A DNA stretch of 64,000 nt from Silene latifolia (lineage: Eukaryota > Streptophyta > Magnoliopsida > Caryophyllales > Caryophyllaceae). Location of the stretch: assembly GCF_048544455.1 (NCBI RefSeq), contig NC_133526.1:9688001-9752000 (forward strand), written 5' to 3'. Below, piece by piece: positions 1 through 12,259 of the stretch (within the stretch, counting starts at the first letter, position 1; every line of letters begins with the position of its first letter). Position numbers and translations under genes: made by a program. The notes below the pieces were generated by a model. The model was not told the origin of the DNA. It saw nothing but the letters and a program-made list of their open reading frames with translations, and did no database searches.

Positions 1-649
1 TGGGAAGACTCTCATAAGAAACCCTAACCTTCCACTGCTTCCCATTCCTCATCCTCATCGTTATCGAATCCACTAAAGCTTTACGTACGTCAATAACTAC
101 TTTAATGCGCATAGATCTGTTAATCGACGGGTTTACCGAATTATTAACTTCCACAAAGGTCCCAATAGAGTTTCCAATATTAATAGCATTCTCCAAATTT
201 AGCCGCCCCACAATAGGGAGATCATAAACCCTCACCCAAATTGGAGAAAAAAAACAAGGGTACCTCATTCGGAATCATGTCATCACGAAGATCCGCCATG
301 ATAAGCACATTCCTATCAAAGTGCCAGGGTTGCTCCTCCAAAACCCGCTGCTTGTCCGCCATACTATTGAACTTGAAAGTGACCAACTTCTTCTGCTTGT
401 CCACAACCTCCCCAACCACCCCTTCCTTCGTCTTCCATCCGTTGCACATTGTATCAATAAAAGCCTTCATGTTAACGTGCTGTTCGGTCCAAAGACGTCC
501 TACTACACACAGCTGCGCAGCCGGTTCCTTTTCCTCATCTTCCACAACCCATTCTAATTCTATATTCCTCTCCGTCCCATCCTCCACCCCCCTTGTACCA
601 CCAAAGTATCAGATTGGTTTAGATCTACGTCCCTGCTTGAAGACGCCAT
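1..649 (-). pseudogene. LINE ORF1-like DUF4283 protein fragment, frameshifted, runs off left edge
   Basis: On the minus strand an ATG at 649 opens a reading frame that, through two frame changes, gives a DUF4283-like protein: a segment with the 'RVLEEQPWHFDRNVLIM' signature (within 222-587), then a 'WVRVYDLP' stretch (about 160-240), then sequence continuing to base 1. DUF4283 proteins in plants are mostly the first ORF of non-LTR (LINE) retrotransposons, an RNA-binding component. The two frame changes lie at a run of six G/C near 587-592 and a run of eight A at 246-253, so they may be real decay or homopolymer errors. No reverse transcriptase is visible because the element continues past the window edge. 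A host gene copy of DUF4283 is possible but less likely. Confidence 0.75.
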
Positions 650-859
650 TAAAGAAGCCCTACCCACGAAACACTACTCTCGAAGAGAAAGTTGCCACAT
701 AAATCTAGAGAATAAAAGAGAATAAAACGAGGAAAAACGAAGAAAGAACCTGCAGAAAGCAGGCAAAACCTAGGATTGTCAAACACTAGGGGCGGGCCCT
801 CCCAAGGAAAACCTAGAGGGAACTCCTACTTGTCTCTCTAGTTAACTGTCAGTCCTTTT

Positions 860-955
860 AAATGTGTAAATTGTCATCTAGTGAGGATCGAACCCATGAC
901 CTCTTGGTTGGAGTACCCTCACTATTACCACTATGACACATTCATCTTGTTTTTA
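860..955 (-). repeat. tRNA-derived SINE head (A box and B box)
   Basis: The minus strand holds a perfect pol III B box (GGTTCGATCC, around 890-899) about 40 bases after an A-box-like stretch (TAGTGGTAAT, around 930-942). This is the spacing of a tRNA gene, but no cloverleaf could be formed by eye, so it looks like the head of a tRNA-derived SINE rather than a working tRNA. The 3' end was not located. The stretch 650-860 between it and the LINE fragment holds no gene and is the upstream leader of the LINE ORF. Confidence 0.5.
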
Positions 956-1559
956 AAGGGGTGCAACACGAGGCCTTCCCAGTAGTCCTGAGTTACTAAA
1001 TCCCGTTGATTTTTTTGGCGGGATCTTTTCGAATTCTTTCCCCTTTGTTCTCGTTATCAATACTATATATTAATTCCAGAAACCAAGGGACTTCAATGTA
1101 ATTAAAGTAAGTTATACAAATTAATTATACTATATAGTTTTAAATCACTAGCACCGTGTGATGGACCCGATTAAGGGATCTCAATGCAAATATTATATAG
1201 TTTGGTTAAAATTAAATTATATAGAAGTTTGGTAATTTTCCTAAATATTTGTAGGAGACTAAAACATGGTCAATTTCCTTAAAATAAACCAATTAATTAA
1301 GATGATCAATTTCCTTAAAAGAAAATAATTAATTAAGATGGTCAATTTCAATGATACTAAGAGAAAGAAGATGCTTGGTAATTTTCCAAAATATTTATAG
1401 AAAACTAGAAGATGGTCAATTTCCTTAAAATAAAATAATTAATTAGTATCAACATGCACACTTATGGTATTAATTATTATCATCATAAAATTATATATTA
1501 AATTTAAAATTTATGCAATTTTATTAAGCTTTATAGTTTATTAGATGTATTAATTATTT

Positions 1560-2660
1560 GGGTTATTTAATGAGAATAATCCAAATTAAGCCCTATCTTC
1601 CCCATTTAATCCAACCTATTGATTATCCTATATTAATCTAATCTTTCCTATCATTTAACTTATTTTACACCCGTCTTAATTTTGACCGGTTACAACCTGT
1701 TAACCTCTATTATTATCAGGTTTTTCATCTTTATTGAACATTAACCCCTTCTTCTTCTTTTTCCATTACTCACCTTCTTCTTCGCTCTATCTCATGCCAA
1801 GCCTCAAGCCACCACCAAACGACCACCACCTCGCTGATGCGCCATCCACCCCTCAGGTTCTTCATCCTTCGACCAGGTACACTTAAACCAGCCCCTTCAG
1901 GTCAGCCTCGTCGCTTACTGATACGACCGACTCTTCATTATGACCTCCATCGTCGCTCCCTGATACGACATTGCCATCTCCGGCCACATTCACCAAAACC
2001 CCAAACGCTACAAACCCTAACCCCCAAATGCGTTTGATTGCAACTTTCGAATTTCAAGTCGAATCTGGAAAATTTATTGAAGTGTTGGGTTGACATTGAA
2101 GGTATGTTAAGGGCAAATTCTGATGGAAATTTAGAAAGGATTCATTTGAACGAAATTATGGGTTCTTTGTTTCCGTTTTTTCTGCCAATTTGAGACGAAA
2201 TTTTATGGGTTTCCAAGCTTGGAAATTAGGTTCAAATTTCTGGGTAAAATTGAGGTGCTACCAATTCAATTGGTTCGAATTTCTGAGCAAAGCGAGGTGT
2301 TATCGGATGGTGGCTGCATGATGGTTGTTGTCGTGGCGTAGTGGTGGGTTTTGTGGGGAAATGGTGATGGATCTGTGATTGTGGTGGACAAAGTTTGGTG
2401 TTTGGTAATGGTGGAATTACAAGAAAGAAGAGGTTTATTCAGTATGAATGGGTTTGATGTTTGTTTTGTAATAAACAAAGCCTAAAGGAAAAAAAAAAAA
2501 GTGTTTTAACATGAAGGGGTAACCTGTTTAACAGGTTGCCTTTCCAAAGTATCAATATGAGTTAAATGATAGGAAAGATCAGATTAATATGGGATAATCA
2601 ATATGTTGGATTAAATGAGGAAGATGAGGCTTAGTTTGGATTATTCTCATTAAATAACCC
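1560..2660. mobile_element. Mutator-like (MULE) non-autonomous element inside Helitron 1
   Basis: Terminal inverted repeats of roughly 100 bp begin GGGTTATTTAATGAGAATAA at 1560 and close at 2660. They are flanked by a perfect 9-bp target duplication, TAATTATTT (1551-1559 and 2661-2669), which is diagnostic of Mutator-like elements. Helitron copy 2 lacks this insert (near 23975-24000), giving the empty site. The interior has short ORFs on both strands (1837-2037 plus, 2266-2478 minus) that I do not recognise; a captured gene piece cannot be excluded. No transposase is present. Confidence 0.88.
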
Positions 2661-2764
2661 TAATTATTTTAACATACAATACAAAAATATAATATAAGTA
2701 GGTTATAAATAATTCAAGTTAGATTTCAAGTTATATTATCCTCTTAAAATTGCATGCTTAAGTA

Positions 2765-3030
2765 GTAAAAGTAATTTCGTCAGTAATATGAAAGTAATCA
2801 CCCATCTGAATAGTAAAAGTAACAATATTATCAGCGAGATTAGTGAAAGTGGTAGAAACAACAACGGGAGTAGTAAAATAATCAATATTAATTCGGCAAT
2901 AGTATAAGTAACAACAATTACGACGGGAGTAGTGAAATTATCAATATTAATGCGGCAGTCGTGATAATAACAATAATTACGGCGGAAGTAGCGAAAGAAA
3001 CAATGATTACAGGCAAGTAGTGACATGTTA
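2765..3030. repeat. Degenerate internal tandem repeat of the Helitron
   Basis: Imperfect units built on 'agtagtgaaa' and 'taacaataattacgg' recur about every 60 bases. The same array occurs in the other Helitron copy at about 23400-23690 on the opposite strand, so it is a family feature and not a local expansion. Confidence 0.7.
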
Positions 3031-3311
3031 TTACTATTGTTTTATTAATAAGAGTAAAATATTAATAGCGGGAGTAGTGAATTTGCCTCAACATTTATTT
3101 CATCGTAATTTTAGGATATGTCATAGAAAAATATATTAATGATAAATTTATGGGTTATGCAACTTAAAATAATTATTTAATAAAAATAAAAATAATGGTA
3201 AGTAGAGGTAGCCCGGGCGAAGCCGGACATCAATACTAGTTATTCCCTATATCTCAAACCTCAAACCCTAATTCCCCAATTTATAATTTTAACCTTAATT
3301 AGAAACTAATA

Positions 3312-6300
3312 ATGAAAGATAATGTTGGGCAAAATGGAAAATTGCTGAAACCAAAGATTGAAGAACGCTCAATGGAAATAGTTGATGATTATATCAAGCC
3401 TAAAACTGATGAAATTGCTAAAGTTTATAAGAGGAAAAGACCCAAAATCAAAGCTGGTAATCCTCCTCCTGCTGTTATAATTCCCAAATTAGAAAACGGA
3501 ATTCATGATACTGATGAAAACCCTACTAAGAAAGGTAAGATTGGTGGTAAACCTGCTGTTTTAATCCCTAAAATAGAAAACGGAATTGAACAAAATGGAG
3601 AAAACCCTAAAGAGATGGGTAAAAAAGCTGATGAAATCATCCCGAAAGGTGAAAAATTTATCGGTGAAAATGATGAAATTACCCGAAAAGACGATAAAAT
3701 AACCGATAAAGGTGAAGCAGACAGCAAGGAAAGTGAAGAGGGTTTGAGTGATGTTGATTTGCCGAAGATACGACGTCGTAAATGTGCTCCAAAGGGGTAT
3801 GATCCTGAAGTAATTGCTTATATCGAAGAAGACGAGGAGAGGCAGAAGAGGACGAGAAGGCGAAAAGCAGTAAGGAAGAAGAAGGTGGCTGACGATGAAG
3901 CTGAAGAGACTAGTAATGTGAAGAAAAATACTAAGAAGAAAGCCATGGAGAGCACACCAGGTGTTTCTGAAAACGGTGTCGACGAGGATAAAGATGATGA
4001 TGATGATGATGATAGTATGGGGGATAGGAGTAGTAGGAGTATTCGCAGGGGTAAGGTCTCATACTCGGAGAAAACCAATAAGAGAAGCTTCAAATTTGAT
4101 GAGAATGTATGTATGAATATATTATTATTGCTCCGTATAAGATTAGTCTTTTGTTTGTGTTAATTGAATTTCATGAGTGTGATGAATTGTTTGTGCGCGT
4201 GGTTGACAGGGGATTAAGATTGATTCTACAATGTGTCACCAGTGCCAGAGGAATGACAAGGGTAGAGTAGTTAGGTGCACCAAGTGTAAAACCAAGCGCT
4301 TTTGCGTCCCTTGCATCGGAAATTGGTTGTTATCTTACTCTTTTCTTCTACTAATTCCAATTTTGGTAGATGTTTATATTTGTTGAATGTCATTATGTGA
4401 TATGTTGTTTTAACTATGTTCAGTAATCTGCTATATTTACGATTTACGAATGAATCGTTTTCTGGTGGAGTTATGTGATGTTAAAAAGTAAATCTATATT
4501 GGCTGGTGAAATTTGCATTCTTCACAAATTCTTTTCAGACGTTTAAGGCTGTTTCATTGTGAAGAAGCATGGTGGATTTGCGTCTTTCTATAATGAGCAT
4601 TTTATACGCATACACTTCAACCATCTGAGATTGCTAATCTGAAAGTTCTGTGATGTATGATAGTATTCTATCTCATTCATCAATTATGATACTTTGCCTC
4701 GCATTCTTGCTGTTCCAGTCCCTTTTCCTTAGTATCACTAGATAAGCTGTTAGTTTGTCTTATCAAATTACCTTCTCACATAAATAGATTTCTCCTTAGT
4801 ATGCATGTTGCAATTCTAATGATGCTAGTTGTATCAAATAGGTATCCACGTATGACAGAGGAGCAGATTGCCGTAGCTTGCCCAGTTTGCCTTCACAATT
4901 GCAATTGTAAAGCTTGCTTGCGTATGGAGGGTCTTGTCAGGGTGCGTTCTCCAGCTTAGACATGATATCTTGTTTTCTTTGTAGATAATTATTATTGAAA
5001 TTGACATGTTGATTGAATTGTGCAGAATGCCATGGACGATAAATTTGAAATTAGTGTTGAAGAAAATATTGAGCACTCCAAAAAGTTGTTGAGGACTATT
5101 TTACCGCTTCTGAAGCAAATCAATACGGAACAGATGTTGGAGAAGGAAATTGAAGCCAATATTCATCGTATGATTGGTGCTGGTTATGGCTATGCATTCA
5201 ACATTCCCTCATTTTTCTGTTCTAATGAGTGCCCTTTATGGGCCATATGTGCGATTATGGCCTCTTATTATTGATGCATTCTGATATTTTCTTCTTGTGT
5301 CATTTGACGCTAAAATTTGTCTCGGTTAAACTTGTTGTAATGCCTGGGTTTCAAAATATTTCTTGTATGTTTTGTGTGAAAATTGTTATTAACATTGGAT
5401 TAGAACATTCATTCCATAAAAGAAAATAGATTTGTATTGATGACGATATGTGGGCTCTAATTTTAATGATTGGGTTTAATTACCGAGTAAGTACTTTGCA
5501 TGTAGGCCCTATCTTATATTCTGGTGGACTAATGTCCATATCTATTTCCTTTGTTTGTTTAGACTTGGTACCTGTTTATGTAATTGGTTTCTGTCCATGT
5601 AGGTGTTCCAGTTACCGAATTCAACATTCCAAAGGCAGATTGCAGCAGAGACGAGCGTATATTCTGGTAAATGTCACACGTTACTAAAACTTTGTTTTAT
5701 TAGTTGATGACACTTATTTACCTCATGTAGGCCTGAATTTTTCTTCTGTTGTGCAGTAACAACTGCAAAACTTCCATTTTCGATTTCCACAGAAGTTGCC
5801 CCTCTTGTACATATGATTTGTGCCTCGCTTGTTGCCGGGACATTCGTGCTGGACAGCTAAAGGATTATGAAGAAGTTATTATTGAGTTTGTTGACCCAGG
5901 TTTTGAATATTTGCATGGCGGTAAAGCTGCCCCATCACAGACTAAAAACACAAGGCCAGCAAAAAAAAATAGGACCAAAGGGAGGATTGCCCAATCGGAT
6001 AGCGCGAGTGGAAGCGATGATGTTCCTAAGTTTCATCCTGATGATAAAAACAAGGCAAAGGCTGAATGGAAAGCAGATGAAAGGGGCAGGATACTCTGTG
6101 CATCACGCGAAGGATGCGGGAGCCAAATTCTTCAGTTGAGGTCTATAATGTCTGATGACCGGGTTTCAGGGTTAATTAATACAGTAGAAAAAATTGCAAC
6201 TGGTTCTGTAAAGGAAAGTCTAGCTGAGGCCTATAATTTATCATGTTCTGATTCATCACCTGATGGTTTTTCAGAATGTAATATGCGGAAATGTGCCTCA

Positions 6301-9300
6301 AGAGAGGGTAGCAAGGACAATTATTTGTATTGTCCAGATGCGAGGGATATTCAGCAGGGAGACTTAAAGTATTTCCAGAAACATTGGGCTCGGGGAGAAC
6401 CCGTAATTGTACGAGGTGTTCTGGAAACTACCCCTGGTTTAAGTTGGGAACCATTAGTCATGTGGCGTGCTGTTCGTCAAATTAAGAATCTGAACCATTC
6501 CACGCAGCTGGGTGTGAAAGCTATTTCTTGCTTGGAGTGGTGTGAGGTGAATACACACTTTTTGCTTGCTTTGTGTGTTCTTTTTTTTTTTATTGTTAAA
6601 TTTGTTAATGTCTATTGTCCCCATTCCCCATCTCCTGTTACCAGAAATAGTATTCTTGTTGGCGTCTGTTTAACCTGGCTGTATGATCTGTTGATCTGAT
6701 AGGTGTCTTGTTGCGTGTTTGCTATGGCCTGTAATATGTTTTTGATGCTTTCATGAAATTAATTTGCACCATGTAATTAATATGCACTTAGTTAGACTTG
6801 TGAAAGAAACTTAAAGTCTTAAACCCATAGGCCAATTAGACTGAAAAACATGTGTTGAATGCAAATTGCTGCCTGTATTGATGAATCTAAATATAATTGC
6901 CTGCAACACAAATCTCCCAATTTAATTGATACGACTTAAACTCTTTCAATCTTGTAAATACTTGAATTAAATAGTAGCAACTGAGATATACATGTACTAT
7001 ACGTTTAAGTTTGTATTTACTTGGCATAAATAGTGGACGCAGATGCTCCCTCTACCAAATTATCTTTTATTGAAACTGTAGTTTAATATAACTCAATATG
7101 GAGCAAATCTGAACCCTGGTGAACCTGGAATGATTGACTTGAACCCTATTTGAAGAACCCTATTTCAACCTGGTATATTCCCTCCATCATTTGTCTAAAC
7201 TAATCTGTCATTTTTGTCTTTTTCTTTTTTCCTTTATGAGTTCCACGTTATATTTCTGTTGTTTTTAGCTTTCCTTTAATATAACTCATGGTTCTTGTAT
7301 CCCATGATGACATCCGTACCCCGACACAGTTGGACTCCTAAAAGACATAAAACAAACTAAACTCAAATTGGACAAGCCTGTACGACATATGGAGCAAATA
7401 TAAACCATGATGAATCTGAAATGATTGACTTGATCCTATTTTCAGGTATATTACATCTATTTAAATTTGCCTATAGATATCGAGTAGTTTATAGTCTGAT
7501 TGCTTAAGAAGTCTGGATATTTCCCGATTCTATCATGATGAGATTCTTACTAGTGCCTTTGCTTTCCTCAGTCCTATTTTGTCGTCAGTTTTTTGCCTCT
7601 TTCTGTGTCAATATAGTTTCAACTTACAACTTCCCTTATTTAACATTTTCACCTTATGCTCTTTGCACTTATCAAGTCCACCACTAACAACCTGGCATTT
7701 TTTATTCTACTGTAGGTTGATATCAATGTTCACAAGTTTTTTAGGGGGTATACAACAGGGGACTTTGATAAATTGGATTGGCCCCTTGTATTAAAATTGA
7801 ATGATTGGCCACCCGATGATATGTTTGAGGAGCGTTTGCCTCGCCATGGCGCTGAATTCATTAGAGCATTGCCATTTAAAGAGTATACGCATCCCAGGGA
7901 TGGAGTTCTGAATCTAGCTGCCAAGTGGCCTCAAGGTTACCTGAAGCCTCGCATGGGTCCAAAAACTGATATTGCATATGGATTCTCTCAAGAGCTAGGC
8001 CGGGGTGATTCGGTTACGAAGCTTCATTGTGATATGTCTGATGCGGTATGCCCATGTCTGACCTTTAATGTTTTGCTGTTCACTTTAAGTAATATGTGAA
8101 AACTGAATACTTTTTTACTTTTTGCGTGCCAAAGACTGAGTAATCTTTGGCACCGGATTATGATGGAATAAAGCACAATAGCTCACTAAAGCGCTTCTTC
8201 TATAGTGTACCAGTCATTTGATGTTTTTGACGCAATTTTCATCTTTGGTAGTAAATGGCACGTCCCTGGCCCACGAATGTGGGTTTCGAAGAAGTACTTG
8301 GTTTTTGTTCTCTGTTTGCAAACGCCTGGACCATGAAGTTAGCTGGGATCATATTAAGCTGATATTTCTACAAACTAATGGGATTTAGCTCTTGCATGTC
8401 AATTTTCTCATCGTACTTTCCTAATGCATTCAATTTTAAATTCCATTTATTATGACCATTGTCTTCGTCAGATCACTAGTTAAATGTTGGTAATTCATGT
8501 ATCCTTCAAAAAGGGAGGACTGCCATTGTATAAATCTGATTTGATGATATTGAACAAAAAATGGCGTATACAAAACTTTTTCTTTTGTAGGTATTTTTCT
8601 TCCTTTGTAGCGCGATTATGTTGAATGTGCAAGGCATTCATATTCTTTTCAACTGTTGTTCAGTTCGGTCCTTTTGAATGCTCCTCAAAATCTCTGAAAA
8701 TTCTCACAAAACAAGCCTTTGTTACCTCATTGTCACAAAATGTCCTTAGCCCCCATTTTATGCAGCACAACCACTTTCCAATCCAATTTTTAACCCATGT
8801 ATGAGTATATATATATCAATGAAAAAAGGTTTTATATGATCCAAGTCAAATATACTATTTCTTTCGTTATGCATTACGAGGATGAACCACATACTTCATT
8901 TCAAAAGACACGGCGCAATGCAGCAACAAGCCACTTCATAGATATTAAGGCACATTTTTTTTTTTTTTTTTTTTTTGTAAAACAAATATCTATTGCCAAA
9001 ATATTTTTTTCACAGCAATACCTGAGAAACTGACCTACAAGTGACAAAGGTAAAAACTAGCTATAATGTGCCAGAAGGGAATAACAAAAGAACTACAAGT
9101 GAAAAATAGAAATTACTTGGTTGTATGTATTGCTAGTTGCGTCTTACAACAATTTAGGTCCTGGAGGTTCACCTTTATAAAACTAAGAGATCCCGGCGTT
9201 TTGTGACCTAAAGTGTGTCCAATGTTTATAGTAGTGAGACTTTTTCTAGCTTTTTTATTTTCTGGTTTACTCACAATACTGGTGTCATACAAATATGGAA

Positions 9301-11495
9301 TTGTTGATGAGTATAGTTAGTCGTGGTGCTTAACTTTGTCATTTTGTTAAAGACTGTCGTCGGTTGAAAATAGTGTAGTTTTGCTACTAATTGAAGATAT
9401 TGCTACCAATTTTGATTAGTTACTCACCGTAGATTGATGTTTTTTTAAGGCCGTGTTGTTTTGCACCGTGAATTGTATTGCTTTTGAGTTGTTTTTCTGT
9501 TAGTTACTAATTGCAGTTTCTTTTGGCTTAATTTAGGTTAATATATTGACACATACTGCTGAAGTTACCTTGAAAGGTCAGAAACTGAAGGCTATTTTCG
9601 CTTTGAAAAAGAAGCACTCTGCACAAGACCAAAGGGAAATCTTTGATAAGGCGCTCCTTGAAAATTGTGGTGGAGAAATAAAATCACCAGGTTTATCGGA
9701 TGAAGTGGAAAATCATGCTTCTGACCGAGGGTCTGATGGGTTGTGTGAGACCCAATCTTGTTTGAGCAATAAGTCAACAAACTTAACCCAATTGGATGAT
9801 AGTAGTGGATGCTCGAAAGCAAAGATAGTAGATGGCGAAACAGATCCAGGCATTGAAGGAGGTGATCCTGATAATACTTTTGGCAATGAAGCATCTGTTC
9901 GTTCTTCTATGGAAGTTGAAAGTTCAGAGCATTGCAGTGGAGGTGCTCTTTGGGATATTTTCCGAAGAGAAGATATCCCTAAGCTAGAAGATTTTTTGAA
10001 GGCTCATTATCGAGAGTTTAGGCACACTTATTGTGCACCACTAAAAGAGGTAAGTTTGAGGCTACGTGTTAAATTTAATCCATCATTATTTGCTATTAAA
10101 TTATGTACATCTTGTGAAGTCCTTAAGTTGCTGGAAATGTCATTTGGGGGATTAATTATCTGTGCTACTTTATTACTTATCTCATGTATAATCTGTTTCA
10201 CGTCTTCTTTTCTTTTAAACTTGTTAGGTCATTCACCCTATTCATGATCAAACGTTCTACCTGCTTAAGGAACACAAAAGGAAACTGAAGGAGGAATATG
10301 GTACGTGTATGACGATTTTAGGCATGATGGCATGAATCTATCAACTGTTTTCTTTCCCAGCCTTGTTTCGTCATTTATATAATGAAACCTTGTTCCCCAG
10401 TTCTGCTTTTTGAATCTGAATTCTATCCCGTCTTTAGGAATTGAGCCTTGGACATTTGTTCAAGATCTTGGAGAAGCGGTCTTAATTCCCGTTGGCTGTC
10501 CTTATCAAGTTAGGAACTTAAAGGTACCATTGCTTGACTTCAATGGTCAGTTCTTTAACCAATAGGGTCTGTGAATGCTGCTGTTGTGGACTATGGTTGC
10601 CATGTTATAGTTCAAACAATCTTTTGCAAAATTAAAGACCTTTTCTTTGTGTACTTGTGCAAAATGGTGCTTACAATATAGGTTACTTGGAAGTGTGTTT
10701 CTATGCTCTGCTGCTAGTAAAGTAACAGGTTTTTTTATTGCTTTCTTTACGCGGGTGATGTTTTGCGATCAATTGATTTTTTTATTTTTTATTTTTTACA
10801 GTCGTGCATAAAAGTGGCCCTTGATTTTGTGTCTCCTGAAAATACTCAAGAGTGTATGCGGCTATCAGAGGAATTTCGTCTTCTGCCTCAAAACCACAGG
10901 GCAAAGGAGGATAAATTGGAGGTACGTACATTCATCACGCTTTGTCACGATGTACTAATGTAGTCGCCCCATTGTTGCCCTTTCGCCAGGATTAGAAATC
11001 GAACAAATATTTCTGGATACGGATTTAATGCCCTTTTCTGTGTAGGTGAAAAGGATGACTATATTTGCTGCAGAGAAGGCTGTGGAAGATATTCTGAAGT
11101 TAAGAAAAAAAAGCCCAAAGCTAAAGCCTTCGTAAGTAAGCTTCTACTTTTATTTTATCTGCATGACTCGATTTGCTACCAAATGACTGATTACACCTTC
11201 TGTTATGCGTTATAAAGCTTGCGTTAGTTGACAGGGTGTGCATTATACTGGTTTATTTTTATGAACATCCATCTGTCAAGACTTCAACCTCTTTAAATCA
11301 TCACATTTTGAAATGATGTTCTATTTGGTGCTTGTTGAGGAACATTTGTTGTCAAGCTCGCCAATTTATTCATCACTATTTAGCTTTGTTTACTCGAGAG
11401 AGAAAAATATATTTCCAAAAAAGTTTGTTTCTGTTTGCAGGCTATGGTTACAAAAGGCAAGCAACTCTGCTAAACTGCCAGGCATCGTGTGTTGA
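3312..11495 (+). CDS. JMJ25-like: JmjC-domain KDM3/JMJ25-type histone H3K9 demethylase-like protein, 13 exons
   Basis: Exons by GT-AG reading: 3312-4106, 4210-4325, 4842-4941, 5026-5167, 5603-5666, 5757-6546, 7716-8045, 9537-10049, 10228-10300, 10438-10523, 10802-10921, 11046-11131, 11441-11495. All phases agree and give 1,089 residues; an in-frame TAG lies 12 bp before the ATG. Order: Lys/Glu-rich, NLS-like N-terminus with a poly-Asp run; RING-like Cys-rich finger from about residue 274 (CHQC) to 331 (CNCKAC); second Cys-rich zone from about 406 (CNNC, HRSCPSC, LACC); JmjC domain about 610-1040. The family removes methyl groups from H3K9 in the nucleus using Fe(II) and 2-oxoglutarate. Two iron ligands are visible (His773, Asp775, 'HCD'), but the usual third His is Tyr997 ('GCPYQVRN'), so activity is uncertain. 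Introns 6 (1.17 kb) and 7 (1.49 kb, with a long T run near 8956) are the longest and hold no ORF I support. The family is clear; the exact orthologue (JMJ25, 26, 27, 29) is not. Confidence 0.93.
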
Positions 11496-11722
11496 CTCCT
11501 CTCATGCTACTGAAGTGGTATTTGCTTTTTTTTTTGGACATTCACCTAGCGTCTTACTACATGGTAGAGTACATATCCTAATTAAGGAGTCGAATGTGGC
11601 TTAATATACGTCTGATTTTGTAAAGATGGGAGCAGTAACGCTATGGGCGCCTTTTGTTTTAGTATTCGCCTGATGGCCGGTTGTAGGCTCGTAGTGCTTG
11701 GTGAAGTAGATTATTTCTTCAC
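11496..11722 (+). other. JmjC 3' UTR and spacer to PR-10 copy A
   Basis: No ORF. This 227 bp is everything between the JmjC stop codon and the start of the block shared with PR-10 copy B. It must hold the JmjC polyadenylation site and any promoter for PR-10 A. I see no TATA box like that of copy B. Confidence 0.55.
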
Positions 11723-11773
11723 TTCAAACATCTTATATTATTTCTTCACTTAGCCTCTTAACAAAAATCGATA

Positions 11774-12259
11774 ATGGGAGTTTCAACACACACAATGGTC
11801 GACTGCACTAGCCCTGTGGCCGCGGCTAGGTTGTTTAATGCTTTCTGCATTGATAACCATAATTTCATGCCAAAAGCGTTGCCCCATTTTGTGAAAAGTG
11901 TAGACGTTGTTCATGGTGAACCTGGCACGGTTGGGTCTGTCAGACAACTCAACTTCCCTGAAGGGAAGCCCTTTAAGTACGCGAAAAATAGAGTGGATGA
12001 AATTGATGCAGGCAAGTTCTACTGCAAGTACACCACCATTGAAGGTGATGTACTTCGTGAAAACATAGAATATGTAGTTCACGAGACGACATTCGAGCCA
12101 TCAGGGAACGGGACACACTACACGATGGTGACAAACTACCACACAAAGGGAGATTTTGTGGTTACTGATGACCACGTCGCAGCTGGAAAACAGAATATCA
12201 AGAAGATGTTTGACACTGCTTCCGAATATCTCGCTGCCAATCCTCACCTATATGCTTGA
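11774..12259 (+). CDS. PR-10 / Bet v 1-family protein, copy A
   Basis: An intronless 161-residue ORF with the Bet v 1 layout: N-terminal MGVSTHT strand, glycine-rich P-loop-like segment at about 48-54 (GEPGTVG), the 'NFPEGKPFKYAKNRVDEID' stretch near 60-78, and a C-terminal helix ending NPHLY. Length matches the family (about 160). These are cytosolic hydrophobic-ligand-binding proteins, often induced by pathogens or stress; the ligand cannot be told from sequence. Many family genes have one intron near codon 62 and this one has none. It differs from copy B at five residues (T12N, H38D, H47Q, K144N, A161V). Homology to B starts only about 50 bp before the ATG (11723), so the TATA region of B is missing here and expression is doubtful. 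Homology downstream stops near 12616. Confidence 0.93.
   Translation: MGVSTHTMVDCTSPVAAARLFNAFCIDNHNFMPKALPHFVKSVDVVHGEPGTVGSVRQLNFPEGKPFKYAKNRVDEIDAGKFYCKYTTIEGDVLRENIEYVVHETTFEPSGNGTHYTMVTNYHTKGDFVVTDDHVAAGKQNIKKMFDTASEYLAANPHLYA

Larger units (their letters stand above)
1057..3239 (+). mobile_element. Non-autonomous Helitron, copy 1 (complete ends)
   Basis: The element starts with TCAATACTATATATTAA after an A (1056) and ends with CTAG at 3236-3239 before a T. This is the A^T insertion and TC...CTRR ends of Helitrons. A GC-rich hairpin (GCCCGGgcgaaGCCGG, 3210-3226, one mismatch against copy 2) sits about 10 bases before the end. No Rep/helicase ORF is present. The second copy at 23187-43315 (minus) shares both ends and the internal sequence, which fixes the borders independently. 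Its 3' end lies 72 bp upstream of the JmjC start codon. Confidence 0.88.

Noticed and set aside
860..955. A working tRNA gene
   Set aside because: Only A- and B-box-like parts are present and no cloverleaf could be formed by eye; SINE is the better reading.
3818..4093. Ser/Leu-rich ORF opposite exon 1 of the JmjC gene
   Set aside because: A shadow of the Lys/Asp/Glu-rich coding sequence of exon 1.
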